NCBI RefSeq assembly: GCF_905475395.1
Contig: NC_058337.1
Span: 135,677,960 to 135,741,959 of the forward strand
Reading direction: 5' to 3'
Source: Chrysoperla carnea
Lineage: Eukaryota > Arthropoda > Insecta > Neuroptera > Chrysopidae
Length of the DNA stretch: 64,000 bases
The notes under the pieces are model-generated. The model saw only the letters and a program-made list of their open reading frames with translations. It was not told the DNA's origin and searched no databases. Below, in pieces: positions 1-10,300 of this stretch. Position 1 is the first letter of the stretch; every line of letters starts with the position of its first letter. The translations under genes and the position numbers were made by a program.

Positions 1-96
1 CTAGATAACTTACGGACACTTCTCGAAAATACGGACACTTCTTGCGATTTTAAATAACAGCTGCAGTAACTTTAAACAGTAAATATATTGTGATAT

Positions 97-241
97 TTAG
101 TAATTCCTAGTAATTTCAGGGCCACATAATTGGTCACTAAACAAACTTCTATTATATTTTTCTCTTTTTCCGAACAAATCAAAAGAGTATTGGACAGGAT
201 TATTCAAGTACTCGTCACATCCCGTATAATTTTTGCATGTT
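97..241 (-). pseudogene. Possible CLIP-domain exon fragment (protease-associated), stop-terminated
   Basis: Read on the minus strand, the open frame from 241 down to 97 has the cysteine layout C-x5-C-x30-CG (TCKNYTGCDEYL near its start, DQLCGPEI near its end). CLIP domains of arthropod serine proteases have a similar C-x5-C, then C followed by G, before a final CC pair. A plausible splice acceptor (TTCTTAATTTTAAG) ends at 242, so the exon would begin at 241. The frame stops shortly after CGPEITRNY, before the expected final CC, and I see no donor ahead of the stop. The rest of a protease would lie beyond the left edge. It may be a decayed exon or a chance match. I infer the family from spacing only. 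Confidence 0.3.
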
Positions 242-302
242 CTTAAAATTAAGAAATTTTTGAATCCTTTCCGTATAAAAAGTAGTTTTTTTTTTATTTT
301 CA

Positions 303-478
303 TCCAATTTAAATGAATTTTTTTTGAAACCTACTAATTTAGAGTCATATTTTTCATGTTAATTATTCGCTAACATTAATACTTGCACAAAATGTGGAGC
401 CAATGATAGTGTATTTATGAAATTTGTTGAAGATATGTTAAATTTGATGAAAAATTTGAAAAATATGGCCCAATACAC
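303..478 (+). repeat. Satellite-like family B, partial copy
   Basis: This stretch matches the second half of the ~310-bp AT-rich unit seen again at 770-1195, 22490-23400 and, inverted, at 23946-24612. Diagnostic pieces are CCAATTTAAATGAATTTTTT, TTATTCGCTAACATTAAT and GTGTATTTATGAAATTTGTT. It is interrupted at about 478 by a fragment of another dispersed repeat. It has no coding potential. Confidence 0.75.
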
Positions 479-482
479 TACG

Positions 483-565
483 AACATTGATACTACGAGC
501 AAAATTTTGTCTGTCTTTCAATCTGTGTCCGTCTGACAACACGATAACTCAATATTAAAAATACG
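483..565 (-). repeat. Dispersed family A remnant
   Basis: The piece containing GAGCAAAATTTTGTCTGTCT and CACGATAACTCAATATT matches the core of family A (compare the minus-strand copies at 26045-26636 and 47371-47870). Neither end of the element is preserved. It sits between two pieces of family B. Confidence 0.5.
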
Positions 566-769
566 AATACGCCTTAAATAAATAAATAAATGAAATTAAG
601 GAAGGTATAAGGAAGGTAGAAATTAAGATTACACTGAATTAGTTGCAATCGACATCGTGTGTCATGCGGTATCTTTTCCTGAAAAGCAACGTATGTGGGT
701 TAAATTGACCCCGTTCGTTGATTTCCGGTAAAGAATTTTCGCGGGATGAGAGGAAAAATGATTTGGACA

Positions 770-1195
770 TGTGGGACTACATAAATTAGTGGGACTACAT
801 GTTTGGTCTATAAAAATTGCATAAAATTTGGGCGTGATAGAGCAAAATCAAATTTTTTGGATTTTGATTACGTCATAGAGTATAAAAAACATTTTTTTGA
901 TATTTTGGCCAAATGTTATTCAATTTGAATGAATTTTTTTTTGAAACTTGTCAATTTAGGGTCATATTTTCCATTTTTCATATTAGTTATTCGCTTGTAC
1001 AATTTGTGAAACTCATAATGGTGTATTTATGAAATTTGTTTAAGATATGTTAAATTTGACGTAAGATTTGAAAAATATGACCCAAAATTAGTGGGATTAC
1101 ATGACGTAGTGTATTTATGAAATTTGTTGAAGCTATGTTAAATTTCATGAGAGGTTTGAAAAATATAACCCAAAATTAGTGGGATTACATAACGT
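770..1195 (+). repeat. Satellite-like family B, about 1.3 units
   Basis: One unit starts with TTAGTGGGACTACATGTTTG and runs through GTGATAGAGCAAAATCAAAT, TTTTGGCCAAATGTTATTCA and TTAAATTTGACG. A truncated second unit starts with AATTAGTGGGATTACAT near 1085 and a third partial start appears near 1175. The unit length agrees with the ~310 bp seen at 22.5 kb. The sequence is extremely A/T-rich and non-coding. Confidence 0.75.
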
Positions 1196-1251
1196 TTTCT
1201 TGATATAAGGATGAATTTTTGTTGACTTTGAGTTGAGACATAGTTCATGTG

Positions 1252-1285
1252 TTCGTGTAGCTGAATTTAAATTCAGCTACACGAA
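1252..1285. repeat. Perfect 34-bp palindrome
   Basis: Positions 1252-1268 are the exact reverse complement of 1269-1285 (TTCGTGTAGCTGAATTT then AAATTCAGCTACACGAA), with no spacer. It could extrude as a cruciform or form a hairpin in RNA. No surrounding element boundary is visible. Confidence 0.9.
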
Positions 1286-2150
1286 AACAATTTGCTTGTT
1301 TTGATAATACCTACTATGAAGTATTTTTCCAGTCAATCTTCCAAGTGTTTTTATAATAATATTATTGTTAAAATATCGATTACATATTAAATTTAAATAT
1401 AAATATATTATTTTAAATTTAAATATTCAAAGATTCGTATTGATGTAGGCATGAATTCAAGTTATTTTTATATAAAATATTATCGTACCGTTCTCTTAGA
1501 TGTTACCTTTAAATTCATTGTTTTGTATTAGATATTATTATACCTATGGTGTACACTATTGTTCATTTAAATGGAACCAAAACTAGATCAAAATTTCTTT
1601 TCTACCTGGGATTATTCGAATCACAATTTAATAATTTATGCTTTAAATGTTAGTCATAAATCAAAAACAAGTGGTAATAATAATTGAGTGAATTGTTGAA
1701 ATTACACTTTAAAGACAGAGTTGAGTATCAGTGCTTGATACCTTGAATCTCTCAACATAATGTACCATGGACATATGCTTATATGCATTAAAAACGAATG
1801 ATAAAAGAAAATAAAGAATTCATCTTGAGTCATTAAAATGATTATGCAGTTGAAACTATTGCTGGACGCTTAGAGCAGTGGACTCTTGTTAGAAAGAGCG
1901 CCTTCAGGTACAATTTGTAGAGGTGATTACAGATACATTATGCTTTGTGTCATGGTAAATATAATGTTGTACTATGGTTCACACGTCTTTATCGATAGTT
2001 GATTAATATCTCAATAAAAATACATTAGCGTTGAAGAATAAAAGTGCTATAAACAGAAACTATTTCCATTGCTACATTTTAATGCAATTGGTATAAAAAA
2101 CAAATAAATATAAATTTTGTTTCTAGGTACTACATCTTCCCTTATAGTTT
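1286..2150. other. Intergenic, no gene seen
   Basis: AT-rich sequence with short A/T runs (for example the ATTTAAATAT-type tract at 1385-1430). No open frame, RNA gene or repeat shared with the rest of the window was found. Confidence 0.5.
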
Positions 2151-2151
2151 T

Positions 2152-2483
2152 AAAGTACATCCCTTGTACTTTTTAACCGACTTCAAATCAAAAAAAAGGA
2201 GGTTCTCAATTCGACTGTTTTTGTTTATATTTGTTACCTCAGAACTTTTGACTGGGTGAACCGATTTTAATGATTCTTTATCTATTTGAAAGCTGGTGCT
2301 TCCCTTGTGGTCCCATTTCATTTTGGTCTGGTTCTGACAGCGCCATCCATGAGAAAAGCATAAAAGTCTTAAATTTGCATTCATTATGCACGGCAAGAGG
2401 ACGAATAACTCAATATCACGTCAACCGATTTCGATGATTCTTTTTTAGTGAAAAACTAGTTAGTGTATTCACTAAAAATCACA
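2152..2483 (+). mobile_element. Dispersed insect repeat of the AACCGACTTCAAA type
   Basis: The segment begins with TTTTTAACCGACTTCAAAT and continues with GGAGGTTCTCAATTCGACTG, CCTCAGAACTTTTGACTGGG and GGTCCCATTTCATTTTGGTC. I recall this pattern from non-autonomous repeats widespread in insect genomes; the superfamily is uncertain. The inverse of the opening motif, GAAGTCGGTTTTC, appears at about 2776-2788, so the element probably spans to about 2811 and contains the foldback that follows. A short minus-strand open frame (2142-2396) inside it is not a credible gene. Confidence 0.6.
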
Positions 2484-2811
2484 AAATAAAAAAAACTTTT
2501 AACAAAAAGAAAACCGACTTCAAAAGAAAAACTTTTCCAAAACAAATTAATATGCACTAAAAAGTAAAAAAATAACGATAATATTATGTAGTTAAAATTA
2601 TTATTACTTTTGGAGTCGGTGTCAGCCAAGCTAATGTAGCAGACTGTTCTGTCAGAGTTGTTTCCTTGGCTGACACCGACTCCAAAAGTAACAATAATTT
2701 TAACTACATAATATTATCGTTATTTTTTTACTTTTTAGTGCAGATTAATTTGTTTTGGAAAAGTTTTTCTTTTGAAGTCGGTTTTCTTTTTGTTAAAAGT
2801 TTTTTTTTATT
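2484..2811. repeat. Near-perfect foldback: ~147-bp arms, 34-nt loop
   Basis: The left arm (about 2484-2630) is the reverse complement of the right arm (2665 to about 2811), with only a few mismatches visible across ~147 bp. The loop is 2631-2664. The arms include GTCAGCCAAG / CTTGGCTGAC next to the loop and GAAAACCGACTTC / GAAGTCGGTTTTC near the outside. High identity implies a recent inverted duplication or continuing correction between arms. A 62-residue open frame at 2666-2854 lies on the right arm and is a by-product of the repeat. Confidence 0.9.
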
Positions 2812-3180
2812 TCTACGTCTTATTAATGGTTTATTTTTTGCGTATCATGTTTAGAACATTATTTTGTATTTGAATTGTACCTGTTAATAAAAAAGCAACA
2901 AAATAACAAAAGGTAAGTAACATTATCTAACCGAATACCAATACCATTAAAGTTAGAAGTTGAAATATAAAAAAGAAAAGAATAACAAAATTAAATTACA
3001 ATAACACACCACAATGGATTGGTTCCAATTTCTAAGATCATGTTATTTGTTGGTACATTGTGTTTCCATTTCATGTTTTTTAATTTAATTCTTCAAAATA
3101 TAACAAACAGGTGTAGAACAACATTTTTTGTTCCGACAAAATATAATATTGATTACTTTATTGGTTGTAAATTTTTTTAA
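2812..3180. other. Intergenic, no gene seen
   Basis: AT-rich stretch between the foldback and the family C array. No open frame or repeat copy was recognised. Confidence 0.5.
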
Positions 3181-3984
3181 GTACATGTGCTAATTAGTTG
3201 CTCTATTCCTGATTTTGTTTCTCCAGCCGTTTAGCAGGAATCAACGATTAAAGATGAGGGGCTAGGTTGACGTCACGCTAGCCCCCCCAAATCGTAATGA
3301 CGGCAAAAATTCAAAAAGTGAATATATGAGAATTTTGTGCTATTTATGTGCTAATTAGTTGCTCTATTCCCGATTATGTGGCTCAAGCCGTTTGGCAGGA
3401 ATCAACGATTAAAGGTGGGGGGGGGGTTAGGTTGACGTTACGCTAACTCTGCAAAATCGTAATGACGGCACAAATTCAAAAAGTGAATATATAGGAATTA
3501 GTTGCTATTTATGTGCTTTAACAATCCGATAAAACATTTACGAAAAAGTCTACCGTTTACAGTGAAACCTATCTATGTCCTCTCCCTACTACCACAAAAC
3601 AAATTCGTTCTGCCCCACAAAATTTAGTGCTATTCATCGCTAATAAGTGGCTTTATTCTCGATTTTATTTCTCAAGCCGTTTAGCAGGAATCAACGTTTA
3701 AAGGTGGGGGGCTAGGTTGCCGTCACGCTAGCCCCACCCCCCCCCAAAACGTAATGACGGCACAAATTCAAAAAGTGAATATATAGGAATTAGTTGCTAT
3801 TTATGTGCTTTAAAAAACCGGTAAAACATTTACGAAAATATTTACCGTTTACAGTGAAACCTATACATGCTCTTCCCCTGCTAACTCAAAACAAATCCGT
3901 TCTACCCAAAAAATTTAGTGCTATTTATGTGCTAATAAGTTGCTTTATGCCCGATTTTATTTCTCAAGCCGTTTAGCAGAATAC
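3181..3984 (+). repeat. Tandem family C array, forward arm
   Basis: Units are marked by GTGAATATAT at about 3318, 3483 and 3774, so spacings are ~165 and ~291 bp. The long unit adds a segment with AAACATTTACGAAAA and CAGTGAAACCTAT. Each unit contains a G/C-rich inverted block, such as GGGGCTAGGTTGACGTCACG followed by CTAGCCCCCCC, with TGACGTCA at 3268-3275. The small open frame at 3794-3976 (MLFMCFKKPVKHL...) is one strand of the long unit and recurs in every long copy. Confidence 0.85.
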
Positions 3985-4040
3985 GTCCATAACTTAACAC
4001 GGTGTGACATGGGTCCATAACTTAACACGGTGGGACATGT
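3985..4040 (+). repeat. 28-bp tandem duplication at the array edge
   Basis: GTCCATAACTTAACACGGTG starts at 3985 and again at 4013, giving two 28-bp copies differing by about one base. It lies exactly where the forward arm of family C ends. Confidence 0.8.
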
Positions 4041-4514
4041 TAAATACAATACAAATTCAATTAATAAATTTTAGAGATTTTGTTGGTTTTGCGTTGCCCC
4101 GAGTATCCACTGTAACATTTTCTCAATGGCACAACTTTTTACAGTGAAACCTTTACATACCTTAAAACTAACGACACAAACTCTACATAGGTTACTCGTA
4201 TAATCGATAGTTATATAGAAAAAATTTAAATATCTGTAGTTGTTTTAAATATCCGAGTACCCGTAAACAATAAAATTTATTGCTTCATAATTAAAATAAT
4301 TGCATGTTCCAAAATCCTTCATAAAATTATTGCGCGTATATTTGTTGTCGATATATGAAAAAAAACAACAACAATCAAACAATCAGGGTGCTTTACCTTT
4401 TATTCTGCTCGATTTCTTTTCTTAATTCATATTTCTTCGAGATAATATAAGTAATCAATAATATACGCCTATACGCAGACACCATTGTAGGTATTCGTGA
4501 ACCGTAACAATAAC
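4041..4514. other. Spacer between opposed family C arms
   Basis: AT-rich sequence of about 470 bp separating the forward and reverse arms. A short AACAATAACAATAAC-type run occurs near its right end (about 4505-4525). No gene was seen. Confidence 0.6.
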
Positions 4515-6110
4515 AATAACAACAAAATTGGGAATAGAGCAACTAATTATCACATAAATTGCACTAAATTTTTTAAGTAGACCGAATTTGTTTTGTGGTA
4601 GTAGGGGGAGGGCATGTATAGGTTTCACTGTAAACGGTAAATATTTTCGTAAATGTTTTACCGGTTTTTTAAAGCACATAAATAGCAACTAATTCCTATA
4701 TATTCACTTTTTGAATTTGTGTCGTCATTACGATTTGGCAGAGTTAACGTAACGTTAACCTAGCCTCCCCATCTTTAATCGCTGATTTCTGCTAAACGGC
4801 TAGAGCAACAAAATCGGAAATAGAGCAACTAATTAGCACATAAATAGCACTAAATTTTGTGGGCAGAACGAATTTGTTTTGTGGTAGTAGGGGAGGACAT
4901 AGATAGGTTTCACTGTAAACGGTAGACTTTTTCGTAAATGTTTTATTGGATTCTTAAAGCACATAAGTAGCATCTAATTCTTCACTTTTTGAATTTGTGC
5001 CGTCATTACGATTTTGCAGAGTTAGCGTAACGTCAACCTAGCCCCCCCCCCCCCCACCATGAATCGTTGATTCCTGCCAAACGGCTTGAGCAACAAAATC
5101 GGGAATAAAGCAACTAATTAGCACATAAATAGCACAAAATTCTCATATATTCACTTTTTGAATTTGTGCCATCATTACGATTTGGGGGGGGGCTAGCGTG
5201 ACGTCAACCTAGCCCCCCACCTTTAAACGTTGATTCCTGCTAAACGGTTGAAGTAACAAAATCAGGAATAGAGCAACTTATTAGCAGATAAATAGCACTA
5301 AATTGTTTGGGTAGAAAGAATTTGTTTTCTGGTAGTAGGGAAAGGGCATGTATAGGTTTCACTGTAAACGGTAGACTTTTTCGTAAATGTTTTATCGGAT
5401 TCTTAAAGCACATAAATAGCAACTAATTCCCATATATTCACTTTTTAAATTTGTGCCGTCATTACGATTTGGCAGAGTTAGCGTAACGTCAACCTAGCCC
5501 CCCCCCCCCACCTTTAATCGTTGATTCCTGCCAAACGGCTTGAGCAACAAAATCGGGAATAAAGCAACTTATTAGCACATAAATAGCACTAAATTGTTTG
5601 GGTAGAAAGAATTTGTTTTGTGGTAGTAAGGAAAGGGCATGTATAGGTTTCACTGTAAACCGTAGACATTTTCGTAAATGTTTAACCATTTTCTTAAAGC
5701 ACATAAATAGCAACTAATTCCCATATATTCACTTTTTGGTTTTGTGCTGGCGTTACGATTTGGGGGGGGGGCTAGCGTGACGTCAACCTAGCCCTCCCCA
5801 CCATGAATCGTTGATTCCTGCCAAACGGCTTGAGCAACAAAATCGGGAATACAGCAACTAATTAGCACATAAATAGCACAAAATTCTCATATATTCACTC
5901 TTTGAATTTTTGCCGTCATTACGATTTGGGGGGGGGGGCTAGCGTGACGTCAACCTAGCTCCTCCACTTTTAATCGTTGATTCCTGCTAAACGGCTGGAG
6001 CAACAAAATCGGGAATTGAGCAACTAATTAGCACATAAATAGCACAAATTTTTTTGGGTTGAGCCAATTTGGTTTGCGATGGTGGGGGGGGGGGGCTAGG
6101 GTGACATGGG
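4515..6110 (-). repeat. Tandem family C array, reverse arm
   Basis: The same units as at 3181-3984 appear reverse-complemented. ATATATTCAC-type boundaries at about 4698, 4977, 5146, 5433, 5725 and 5889 give spacings of roughly 280, 168, 288, 292 and 165 bp, repeating the long/short pattern. C or G homopolymer runs of variable length (for example about 15 C near 5041-5055) interrupt the units. Palindromic TGACGTCA cores survive at 5199-5206, 5778-5785 and 5945-5952. Open frames at 4455-4688, 5240-5422 and 5489-5713 are repeat-derived. Confidence 0.85.
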
Positions 6111-7049
6111 TTCCACAAATCCAGTTTATTTGGCGGCTAAATAAGTTGTAACCAAGACACCTCGACAAAAGGCTTCATAATACAGAGCTTCGTAGATGAC
6201 TTGGACTATTATTTTCTAAATGATGTTTTAATTACTCTGAATATCGTTTTTAATTATTCTGAATACCGAGCCTTATAAAATTACAATAAAGAAAATTGTC
6301 TCCAAAATAGGGTTTTGGGACTTTTTTGGTTTTTTTCCTCCAAAGTTACCACATAACAAAAGAAATCGAATGGAAGAAACACTCGCAAAACATTGTTTTT
6401 TGATTTGAATTAAAATCAATATTAAAAGTATTATTTTCTACCTAGTGATTTTATACAGCAACAGTTGAAACAATTTTCAAGTAAAACCCTCCAGACATTT
6501 GTGGTTGAATTTAATTAATAAACTGCATTATTATACTTACTTTATATTTGTTTTAATTCAATATTGTTGATCATATTTAAAGTTTTGTTATTTTATATAT
6601 ATTTTCAACCCTTATTTCTATTGTGATGTAAATCTCATATAAACTTAATATTTACGACTACAGATTCCCTTAAACCCCCCGCTAGAGGAAGTTGATGATT
6701 ACGATAATATCATTACGAATGAAACATAAGTGTTTCATTTTTCTTAGAAAGTATATATCATGATATTTCTATTATGAGATGCCACATGGGGTTTCAAGGA
6801 GTAGAGAATATTGCATAGGGACAAAATGTAAAAACTTTCATACAATTCAGTATGACTATCCTTTTGCGGTACGATTCAATATTGAAACTTAAGGTTGATC
6901 GGACAGTACCTACCCAGAGAGTCATTATTAAAGCGGAATTATTTTTTAGAAAAGAAATTAAAAATTTTAATCTGTAAAATCAATATTTAACTTTAACTGG
7001 CATCTAAAATCACTGGTAACCGTATTTGTATGGCGGACGAAAGTGTTTC
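6111..7049. other. Intergenic, no gene seen
   Basis: AT-rich, without a recognisable exon, RNA gene or shared repeat. Confidence 0.5.
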
Positions 7050-7320
7050 TTTTTAATCCTCAAACTAAAAAAAGGGATGTTAAAAGTTTGACCGCTAAGT
7101 GTGTGTGTCTCTGTGTGTCTGTCTGCCTGCCTGTCTGTGGCATCGTAGTGCCTAAACGGGTGAACCGATTGTGATTTTTTTTCTTTTGTTTGAAGGTAAT
7201 TTAATGGAAAGTGTTCTTAGCTATGTTTTAATTGCGAGATTGGGGCTCCGTACCCGAAAAAAACTAAAAACTTGGCGATGATCTCCAAAATCGGCTCAGT
7301 TTAGAAAAGACTTTAAGCAA
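7050..7320 (+). mobile_element. Dispersed family F copy
   Basis: Recognised by AAAAAGGGATGTTAAAAGTT, a GTGTGTCTGTCTGCCTG-type tract, GGCATCGTAGTGCC, GGTGAACCGATTGTGATTTT and GGCTCCGTACCCGAAAAA. The same order occurs at 35700-36025, and reversed at 30140-30375 and 36790-36985. No protein is encoded. It is a non-autonomous repeat of unresolved class. Confidence 0.65.
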
Positions 7321-10300
7321 AAAATTTTATCTTTGAATTGTCTAGTTATGCAATCAACCTTAAAAATAACAAATCATGGTGCTTATCTTTAAAGTATAAG
7401 AAAATATACGTTAATTTAGAAAATTAAGTCTAAATTTTCTCTAAATGTGCTTTTTTGGACTGCCAAGTTCAATGTTTGTTATTTCGGTTATTTAGTTTTT
7501 TTTTTTTAATTTAGAAAAAAAATTTGTTTGATGCATCGTTTGTTAAGATTATAAATTTGAAGTCATAAATTTATCTCTTGATAGATAGATAGATTTTTGA
7601 TATTTTGATACACCAAGAAGAGTCAAAATTAATAGAGATTCATTTCTGGAATGTTTGCTAATCTATCGTTGGAATGGGTTAACTCTAAGACCGTAATAAA
7701 GCTGAAGAATTTGTTTAAACGCGCTAATCACTAGAAATATTAGTCGGATTCGAAAAATTATTTTTGTATGTAGTAGCCAGATTCATGAGCTGCATTTTAT
7801 CATAAAACAAAATTAGAGATCCTATGAAAATCGCAATAATATGTAGCCTAAAATTTCAAAAATTTATCATAAATACCTGTATACCTAATTGGAAAAATCA
7901 AAAACTACTTAACCGCATTTTAAAAATTATTTCTGTTATAGAAAGCTATATTGTCAGCAAATAACATGAGAAATGAAGAAAAGTTGAAATTACCCATCGA
8001 CAAGGAAGTGTTGTGTAACTTACGAAATAGGAGCTTGCTGCTTATCATTCCTAAAAAAATACTTGTATGGTCGCCCGGACCATTACACTATTATCATTAT
8101 TGATTAAACTCGAACTGGCTATTGTTGTAAATAGGCTGCTGTTAGATACATAGATTACACAAATGAATATTTAGGTCAAATTATGTGTACATACGTGACA
8201 TAATATACAGGACGTGGAAACAAAAATCCCATGTATAGGAATGGTACAGAGAATAAACAAAATTCCGCTAATTATATCAACGAAAATTTACCGTATATTT
8301 TTAGAAATTATTCGCTTCCAACAAATTGTACATCGTTTTATTGGACTGCTGTGATTAAAAATTTTCTTTGTAAAAATTCCGTTTCAAAACATGTTTATTT
8401 TAATAAAAATCACATCGGTAAACAGTTGAGTCATAGAAGCTCAAACCATTTTTAGACGGAGCCCCAAACAATATTGATACAAAATTGAATTTATTTTTTT
8501 GGGACTCAAAATTTCATATGTACCTACCTAGTTATTTACGATTACGATACCAGGAGGATAACAGCATTATAATCGTACGCATTCGAAATTTACACAACGA
8601 GTGCGTAGAACGGGTGCGGGAAATCGCAGAAGTACGTTAATAATGCATTATCGCACGTCTATCGTACACAACTTTATCTACGCCTCCGAAATGTGAAAAT
8701 GAACCAAAAGTGAAACTAGGTATTATTTAAAATTTGTCATGAGTTATTGAGAAAACTAGAACATTAAAAAAGTTACTTTACTAACTTGTTATTAGTTTAA
8801 ATTTTGACAGTAATTTGGCTAATTTGATTGGTTGAAAATGGGTGCCGTAAACTATTTATCAACGCAAAATCAATGGAATAAATAGTATTTATCTCACGAG
8901 CGTACATAAATGTATTTTTATGAATTTTACGGACGTCATAAAATACAAAAAAAATTATATTTATACGAAAATAAGTGGAAGGAATACTTACATTGGAGAA
9001 AAATTTACTAGATTGACATAAAGATGTTTACTTGGCATTTCATGTTCTTATATAACAAAGAAAAATTTCTTAAGTCAAGGGTCCAATTTACTTCATTCAA
9101 GAAAACAACTATTTGATTGCTTCAAAACTTACTTGAATCAAGAAATTATTTCCTTGCTTCCATCTTGAGAACATATTTTCTTGCTACTAATGTTTCTTTT
9201 ACTGTGTAAGAAAAATATCAGTCAAATTTTCGTAATGATAGTAGAATAGATTTAGTAGTTTTTAATAGATTATCAATATTACGTTTTGTATTCAACCAGG
9301 GATTAAGCTTAACTCTGCAAAAAGGTTTTATAAATCAAGAGGGTCACTTTTATCATCATATGTAATCATATTAGTGCTAATACGTTTTACAAGAATATCT
9401 CATGTAAGTATCATATTTATCCATAATTCTTATATATGTCCATGTATGTTAAAATATAGCGTGTCCCGAGAAACCAACTTAATATTTCATATATTATATA
9501 CCAACGCATATTACATTTTTAGTAACTTTTTTCTTTACGAAAATGTGCTTCCTACCAATACAATTAACAATAAAAAAAGAAAAAAATAAGAAAATAGAGT
9601 TGTGAAAGTGAGTTATGAGAAGTTTAACGTAATAGAGATAGTTTAAAATATTTTATATTATGTTATAAAAAATATCCTGATCAAACCAAATGTAATCAAC
9701 GCACATATTGGGTTGACTACTAAATCAGAAGTATATCTGTTTAAAGCTAATATTACAATCCTTGTGCTTGTTATTCAATCGAAAGGAGAATAGTTCCTAC
9801 TGGATGCTCACTTATTTTGTCTAACACGTTCTATATGTTCAGTGATGCAAAAGTTTTCAAACTATGAACTCTACGTTTCAAATTTATTGCATTGAAGCGT
9901 ACATCCTGTTTATCTGAGTGTATCTAAATAAGTAGGTGTTTTACAATAATTTTTCCATCGTCCTCTGTAGGCTGTTTGATTAAGTTCTTTAAAATATTTA
10001 CTCCTATTTATCAATAAATAAAGGCTGGTTATAAAAAAAAAAATTTTGAAATTATTTTGCAATGCTTGAGATTTGCCAATGTGCTCAGTAGATAATTGAT
10101 GGGTCTGTCTGTCGTTCGTTCTATGGAAATTAACAAATTAACTCGTGTTCTTTTTTCCAGACCTCAAAAGGATAGGTATATGTATTTCAAAACAGCATTC
10201 CGAAAGGATCAACAACGTGGCAGACTCAGAAGGATTTTTCTGTTGTGAACGTCACAGCCAGTAAACAACTTTTAGCTGTGACGTCACTTTACTCAAAATG

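Noticed and set aside
3794..5713. Four related small frames beginning MLFMCFKK(P/M)VKHLRK
   Set aside because: They are the same strand of the long family C unit read in each copy. They end at varied stops and follow the repeat, with no sign of selection on the protein.
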